Source of the DNA: JBCCFW01 sp039029535
GTDB taxonomy: Bacteria > Acidobacteriota > JBCCFW01
Assembly (NCBI GenBank): GCA_039029535.1
Contig: JBCCFW010000015.1
Location: 1 to 64,000 of the forward strand
Direction: 5' to 3'
Length of the DNA: 64,000 bases
This document shows positions 62,301-64,000 of the stretch, piece after piece. A model generated the notes under the pieces. That model was given only the letters and a program-made list of their open reading frames with translations. It was not told where the DNA came from and ran no database searches. The position numbers and the translations under genes are program-made. How positions within the stretch are numbered: position 1 is the first letter of the stretch; every line of letters begins with the position of its first letter.

Positions 62301-63894
62301 GAAGGTCACCCTCGCCGGCCGCTGTGTCGACGAGAACGGCGAGCCCCTGGCGAGAGCGGCGGTGTCGGGAGCCGGCTGGGCCCTCTCTGATGCAGAAGGT
62401 CGCTTCGAGCTCGACGACGCTCAGCCCGGCGTCTTCGTCCTCACGGCCGACGGTCCACCGGGCACGCAGCTCCGCGCCGAGCTCGAGGTGGAGCTCCCGC
62501 CGGAAGGGCGCTCCGACGTCGTGCTCGTCCTGCGTCCACCGTCGATGGGCACGGTGCAGGTGAGCGTGGTGGACACGACGGGTGAGGCGGTCGCGGAGGC
62601 TCGCGTCGCCCTTCACGACACCGATGGACGCGAGCGAGCCAGCGGCCTCACCGAGGACGACGGCACGTGGCGCTCGGAGTCCGTCCGCGAAGGCTGGTAC
62701 TCGGTGCGGGCGAGCCGCGACGCGCAGTCCGTCCCTCTGGAGCTCGACCTCGTCGAGGTCGTCCAGGACACGGAGGCCTCGGTCGAGGTCACCCTGAGGG
62801 AAGGAGCCTGGATCGACGGCCGCGTGCTGCGCGACGGGCAGCCGGTCGCGTCGGCCGAGATCCGGCTTCGGTCCGCCGGAGAGTCTCGCATCGACTGGCG
62901 CCTGCTGCGGCATCACAGCCTCCGCAAGCACAGCTCGACCGACGGCAGCTTCACCCTAGGCCCGCTCGACCGTGAATGGGGGTCCGTCGTGATCCTCGTG
63001 CAGGCACCGACGCCGCTCGAGCCGGGAGACCGTCGCGAGCTCCGACGGCTCGTCGACCTCGGCACGCTCGAAGGCGATCGCGTCACCGTCGACCTGGACC
63101 TGCAAGGCGTCTCGATCGGCGGTCGGGTGACCTCGCTCGACGGTCCCGTCGTCGGAGCGACCGTCGAGGCGCACCCCGTCGGCTCCGGGAGCACGGCCAC
63201 CACCGTCAGCTCGTCGACGCAGACCGGCGAAGACGGCCGCTTCGTTCTCCGCGGCCTGGAAGACGGCCAGGCTCACGAGCTCCGAGTCCGGCATCGTGAT
63301 GGCGGCACGGCCCGTGCCACCGTGGAAGCTCCCGACGACGACGTGCAGCTCGAGCTCGCGGCACGCTGGCTCACCGGCTCCATCTTCAGTCCGGACGGTC
63401 GACCCGAAGCCCGATCGTTCTACCTCTGGCTGGCCCGACCGGACGGCGTGCTGCTCGGAACACGCTGGGTCACGCCGGATGCCGAGGGCAGCTTCCGCGT
63501 GCCCTTGGACTGGACCGGACGCTTGCTCTGGGCTGCAGGAGGCGGGACGCATCCCCGCTCCTGGGGTCTTCACGACGGCGGCGACGTGATCATCCGCCGA
63601 CGAGTGGGCGGACACCTCCAGCTCACCGTCACCGAAGACGGCCGGCCGGTGCACGGCGCCCGCTGCACGGCGCTCCGCGTCGATGGTCAGCCCATCGACG
63701 GCGAGGTCTTGCCGCAGGTCCTCCGTGACGATCGCTCGAACGTCGAAGGCGTGCTGAGCGCCAGCCAGGCTCTCGGACCCGGTCGCTACGAGCTCCGAGT
63801 CACGGGACCCGACGGGCTGGCATCAGCCGAGCTCGTCGTCGAGGTCGAGTCCGGACGCTTCCACGAGCACGACGTCGGGTTGACCCGACGCTGA
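59353..63894 (+). CDS. Large secreted protein of tandem carboxypeptidase-regulatory-like beta-sandwich repeats
   Basis: 1513 aa from ATG 59353 (AGAGGG upstream), opening with a signal peptide ending SAHGAP; the in-frame region upstream to 59173 is antisense to the DUF4920 gene and is rejected. The mature protein is a chain of ~80-90 residue units with the pattern G.V.d..G.pl..A.V...........T...G.F.l..L..G.y.l, for example LRGRVLSLDGEPLADARVVV, LTGRVVDESGVPVGGAEVKV and LAGRCVDENGEPLARAAVSG. This is the CarboxypepD_reg-like fold seen in cell-surface and outer-membrane proteins. No catalytic domain or anchor is seen. Probably extracellular and structural or ligand-binding. Confidence 0.88.
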   Translation: MNADLAGLALASLIAASAHGAPLPERLVGRMVTPGGEARSDVRVEAFPASADVRPTPWPDVVPESSTPLAVAETDETGRFSFSTQALGDGPFLLRTSGPDLPTTWRRHQRLTRDLARLDEPLEIAVFPAAELVGTVLDQHESTVGAARVRVMSEGPFGVSIDETSTDAAGRFQLAVPALARCYLIAREGHRVAGTTTWSTPPGPTRVVLRLVESDRLRARIVDVTEADEERPLAGAAIGLRCADQVALRREGSGTVIATEHADENGLVDLELPHACRAWLAEPGHPPARLDDGDVLLTARADRTVRFLDAKDRPLTDLRVRHALSDLVFVTDSKGRVRLPDDDSSLQLTRHGLTRAREPHRLGTTHRWRDRRVSGRVVTRNGETLTPVADALVSVGNATLTFLTTTDAAGSFQLTGLPEGTLDAVARRGEQVVRRSRFRGGDLLLAPAASSTVSILDDDRSITGAWLTATPLTGHEQLPLRWGRAAGSGRHRLEALVPGSYSLLAITSDGRRASDQLGHGDASSPTLKLGPTPVRVRVRDPSGRPLAHVEVESTFATETFGELLAPSHVDGLLGTRFHGTGNDGVVMLSVLPAGRSLTIQARRPGWTTAWTEQSAPAEGRGFAPVEITMAPAATLRGRVLSLDGEPLADARVVVNRQDPVETEQGRISWWQLTDGRHVPRTDDDGRFELDWLPPGRYEVEAGKEGWLPAGTESLELHGGDVVDLVLELDPGASLTGRVVDESGVPVGGAEVKVEAAEGGREQFGPTRYPKTTSDVDGGFVLRGLPADRELHVQARHHDLSLTGRTIPTRADEGPLTLVLTARASLDLHVTLEGDPVTGAWAQCHDGESGRGLDERGDGWYRLTDLGAGTWTCRAVDLSSGARGERAGITLAEGERHEVEMTLAPPTAFDVVVRDSESGLAIEGARLDAEGATSITDATGSARVMVSTLRDEARLRVSSDDHRRVERKLSLADAPGPVTIELAPKVTLAGRCVDENGEPLARAAVSGAGWALSDAEGRFELDDAQPGVFVLTADGPPGTQLRAELEVELPPEGRSDVVLVLRPPSMGTVQVSVVDTTGEAVAEARVALHDTDGRERASGLTEDDGTWRSESVREGWYSVRASRDAQSVPLELDLVEVVQDTEASVEVTLREGAWIDGRVLRDGQPVASAEIRLRSAGESRIDWRLLRHHSLRKHSSTDGSFTLGPLDREWGSVVILVQAPTPLEPGDRRELRRLVDLGTLEGDRVTVDLDLQGVSIGGRVTSLDGPVVGATVEAHPVGSGSTATTVSSSTQTGEDGRFVLRGLEDGQAHELRVRHRDGGTARATVEAPDDDVQLELAARWLTGSIFSPDGRPEARSFYLWLARPDGVLLGTRWVTPDAEGSFRVPLDWTGRLLWAAGGGTHPRSWGLHDGGDVIIRRRVGGHLQLTVTEDGRPVHGARCTALRVDGQPIDGEVLPQVLRDDRSNVEGVLSASQALGPGRYELRVTGPDGLASAELVVEVESGRFHEHDVGLTRR

Positions 63895-63909
63895 GACCGC
63901 AACCCTTCG

Positions 63910-64000
63910 TCAGGCGGAGATGGCTTCACCGATCCGCGCCACGAGTTGCTCCGGCGTGTAGGGCTTCTGGAGGAAGCTCTGCACCTTGCCAGGACCGATC
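63910..64000 (-). CDS. C-terminal end of a response-regulator receiver domain (5' part outside window)
   Basis: The minus-strand frame runs in from the right edge and ends at TGA 63910-63912. The visible 29 residues, IGPGKVQSFLQKPYTPEQLV with ARIGEAISA, are the last helix region of a CheY-like receiver: the conserved Lys-Pro after a hydrophobic strand is diagnostic. It could be a stand-alone regulator or the tail of a hybrid histidine kinase; most of the protein lies outside. Confidence 0.8.
   Translation of the reverse strand, partial: IGPGKVQSFLQKPYTPEQLVARIGEAISA

Overview
The window is uniformly GC-rich DNA, densely packed with genes. Many secreted, lipoprotein and inner-membrane products, RND efflux and a type II NADH dehydrogenase point to a Gram-negative heterotroph with a large exported proteome. 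Very long Cys-rich Ig-like proteins, a thrombospondin type 3 (TSP3) metalloprotease and Ole-type olefin genes fit Planctomycetota or Myxococcota-like bacteria. That placement is inference; no rRNA or other marker gene is present. No tRNA, rRNA, CRISPR array, transposase, integrase or phage gene was seen.

Layout. 1-5.7 kb (minus): a partial secreted metzincin protease with a long TSP3 tail, a small secreted protein and a lipoprotein. 5.75-9.5 kb (plus): a PQQ-type sugar dehydrogenase lipoprotein, a SMUG1-like uracil-DNA glycosylase and a UPF1/IGHMBP2-like helicase, all overlapping. 10-11.7 kb: two tandem secreted paralogues of unknown function. 11.7-15.7 kb (minus): a DUF2625 protein, a broken SEC-C gene, and two overlapping amidohydrolase paralogues, one of which has lost its metal ligands. 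15.8-19.2 kb (plus): oleC, oleD and a phosphopantetheinyl transferase, translationally coupled. 19.2-22.3 kb: a PAP2 membrane protein, a Smr-domain protein, an acyl-CoA desaturase and arsC. 22.4-30.1 kb: a tripartite-type RND system with one adaptor and two permeases. 30-36.3 kb: a DUF4412-like protein, ndh and a membrane partner, two anchored paralogues, a PqqB-like metallo-beta-lactamase-fold lipoprotein and a Uma2 nuclease-fold protein. 36.6-42.6 kb: a fused transporter/spermidine synthase/TPR protein, a secreted protein and an MFS transporter. 42.7-55.3 kb: two giant secreted paralogues with about 9 and 19 Ig-like repeats. 55.4-64 kb: macro-domain and RidA proteins, a TPR histidine kinase, DUF2164, DUF4920, a large secreted repeat protein, and the end of a response-regulator domain.

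The most unusual content is non-coding. Four elements of 183-261 bp (9485-9668, 12781-12964, 34450-34710, 41138-41320) share a conserved interior, lie in the same orientation and are closed by a 21-22 bp terminal stem. The stem sequence differs between copies but base-pairs within each copy, and two internal stems show compensatory changes. One copy interrupts the SEC-C gene. A fifth structured locus of different sequence (20472-20634) has a 31-bp closing stem in which every deviation from Watson-Crick pairing is a G-U pair on the plus strand. I read these as a dispersed, probably mobile family of structured RNA elements that I cannot assign to a known class.
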